Assembly (NCBI GenBank): GCA_002633005.1
Contig: NMRA01000424.1
Span: forward strand, 202,777 to 263,782
DNA length: 61,006 nucleotides
Reading direction: 5' to 3'
Source of the DNA: Phoronis australis
Lineage: Eukaryota; Phoronida; Phoronidae
Part shown: in pieces, positions 59,880 to 61,006 of the stretch
How the letters are laid out: the number at the start of each line of letters is the position of its first letter
How positions within the stretch are numbered: position 1 is the first letter of the stretch
The notes under the pieces: generated by a model
The model's database searches: none
Told to the model about the DNA's origin: nothing
Seen by the model: only the letters and a program-made list of their open reading frames with translations
Translations under genes and position numbers: made by a program

Positions 59880-60830
59880 CATGTCATGTCAAAACTAAAC
59901 AATAAAATGAAATGAAAAATATGTTGGCAACTGGTCGCAATATGCCGTGCAGTTTTGCACCTGAACAGAACACTTAAAAATACAACAATATGGAACTTGC
60001 AGCAATATTTTCGATATTGCAATAGACCTCTCATACAGTCATGAAAAAAAATTAGCAGTGAGAGGTTCAGCACTATTGATCAATGTTAATTTTTTATGAG
60101 TTTACTTGTCCCGCGATAGAATGTTTTCATCCTCAGCACAAGCTTACCTTGGGCCCACAGTCTGTTCCTTCTCGCGACGACTTTCAATGCATTTACAAAA
60201 TGGCTCCATAAAACACTATTTTCAAAATATTCATTGTCCCAAGATAAATAGTCAGGAGATTGTTGACAATACAGTCATTTGATACATTAAAAATCAGGTA
60301 CAAAGGCTACGAACATTAGGGTTACTTCTAATAATGTTTGGAAAACCTAGTTTGAATGAGCAGCTAACTGGTGCTCGAAAGACTCTATCATTGTTTAGGT
60401 GATCCCTTCATTATGATGCACAGAAACGCATACAATGTATATCTTTACATTGTACATATGTGTTTTTATTATCATAGTTGCTCATGCCAGCTTCACGTGT
60501 TATATTACATTTTGTCATTTCTGATTGGCGTTTCACTGTGAACTTCTTATAAATAGTAGCCTGAAGATAAGATAGTTGTCTCGAAATATCGGTTTAAAAA
60601 TATGTTTCTTACTGATATCGATTGTTTTTATTGCACTTTTGTAAAGTAAAGACAAGATCTCGATTTAGAGAGTTTGAAAGAACTGAAATTGAACTCGTAA
60701 AACAGATCGAATTTGTATTAGAGAAAAAATCATGCCAAATTATAGTGATATACAGACATACAATGTATACACTCTATTCATATAAGAATGTTAGGAATAA
60801 GCGTATGACCCGACCAACGACCTACATGTA
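59880..60830. other. No gene; possible retroelement tail near 60555-60600
   Basis: Nothing coding is supported. CCTGAAGAT, a short imperfect hairpin and CTCGAAATATCGG at about 60560-60593 recall Penelope-type terminal sequence. Confidence 0.3.
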
Positions 60831-61006
60831 CAGCACACATCACGAATTTTTGGCCGACCGGTCGGAAATTGGTCGACGACCGGCCGTCGACCGGTCGGCA
60901 AATTAGCCGACCGGTCGGCTAAAAATTAGCCGACCGGCAGCCGCCCGCAGTGCCGACTCATAAGGCGACCCCACAGCCGACCCTTCAGCCGACCCTTTAG
61001 CCGACC
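60831..61006 (+). mobile_element. Terminal part of a second GGTCGGC element, cut by the window edge
   Basis: Begins CAGCACACATCACGAATTTT, as at 48492, then GGCCGACCGGTCGG and a run of GCCGACC motifs, including the palindrome GCCGACCGGTCGGC. The distal part (GCAGTGCCGACTCATA and AGCCGACCCTTCAGCCGACC) matches the right end at 51989-51840 better than the left end at 48492. Low G+C contrast ends abruptly here, so the rest lies outside. Confidence 0.75.

Overview
The window is nuclear DNA of an animal. The best gene is interrupted by GT-AG introns, coding density is very low, and most of the rest is decayed transposon and retroelement sequence. Non-LTR retrotransposon, Penelope-like, LTR and hAT-like remnants, frequent CATGTACATGT words and CTCF-type motifs suggest a bilaterian invertebrate, probably marine (lophotrochozoan or invertebrate deuterostome). 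The species cannot be named from sequence alone. One ambiguous base (n) lies at about 20262, so this is draft assembly.

Layout. 1-5.6 kb: a minus-strand gene with two phase-compatible exons (483-597 and 143-207) and a possible first exon (5479-5511) next to a CCAAT/CRE-type promoter. 6.0-7.1 kb: a fold-back repeat carrying two opposed tRNA-like SINE heads. 7.24-20.1 kb: the one well-supported gene, eight plus-strand exons in perfect phase encoding at least 735 residues of a leucine-rich, probably all-helical protein that I do not recognise; both ends are missing. Its introns hold several MITEs. Intron 7 also holds a roughly 1.5 kb higher-order tandem array whose ~150-bp monomers each carry a same-oriented CTCF-like site, the most striking signal of the window.

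20.1-61 kb: no convincing host gene. The region holds inverted-repeat families at 22.5-23.5 and 42.7-46.3 kb, and a putative DNA transposon with CGTGAG subterminal repeats (25.44-27.70 kb) enclosing a LINE endonuclease fragment. It also holds an AT microsatellite, a LINE reverse-transcriptase fragment (31.3-31.7 kb) and a Penelope-like GIY-YIG fragment followed by a degenerate hammerhead-like motif (40.6-41.1 kb). Two solo LTRs of one family (33.27-34.16 and 54.99-55.90 kb) each have a perfect 5-bp target duplication. A 3.5-kb element has 29-30 bp terminal inverted repeats and GGTCGGC-rich subterminal blocks (48.49-51.99 kb), and another end of the same family runs off the window. A non-LTR RNase H relic lies at 59.1-59.9 kb.

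Functionally, the window reads as one expressed gene (perhaps two, divergent) beside a transposon graveyard. The possible regulatory novelty is the intronic CTCF-like array.
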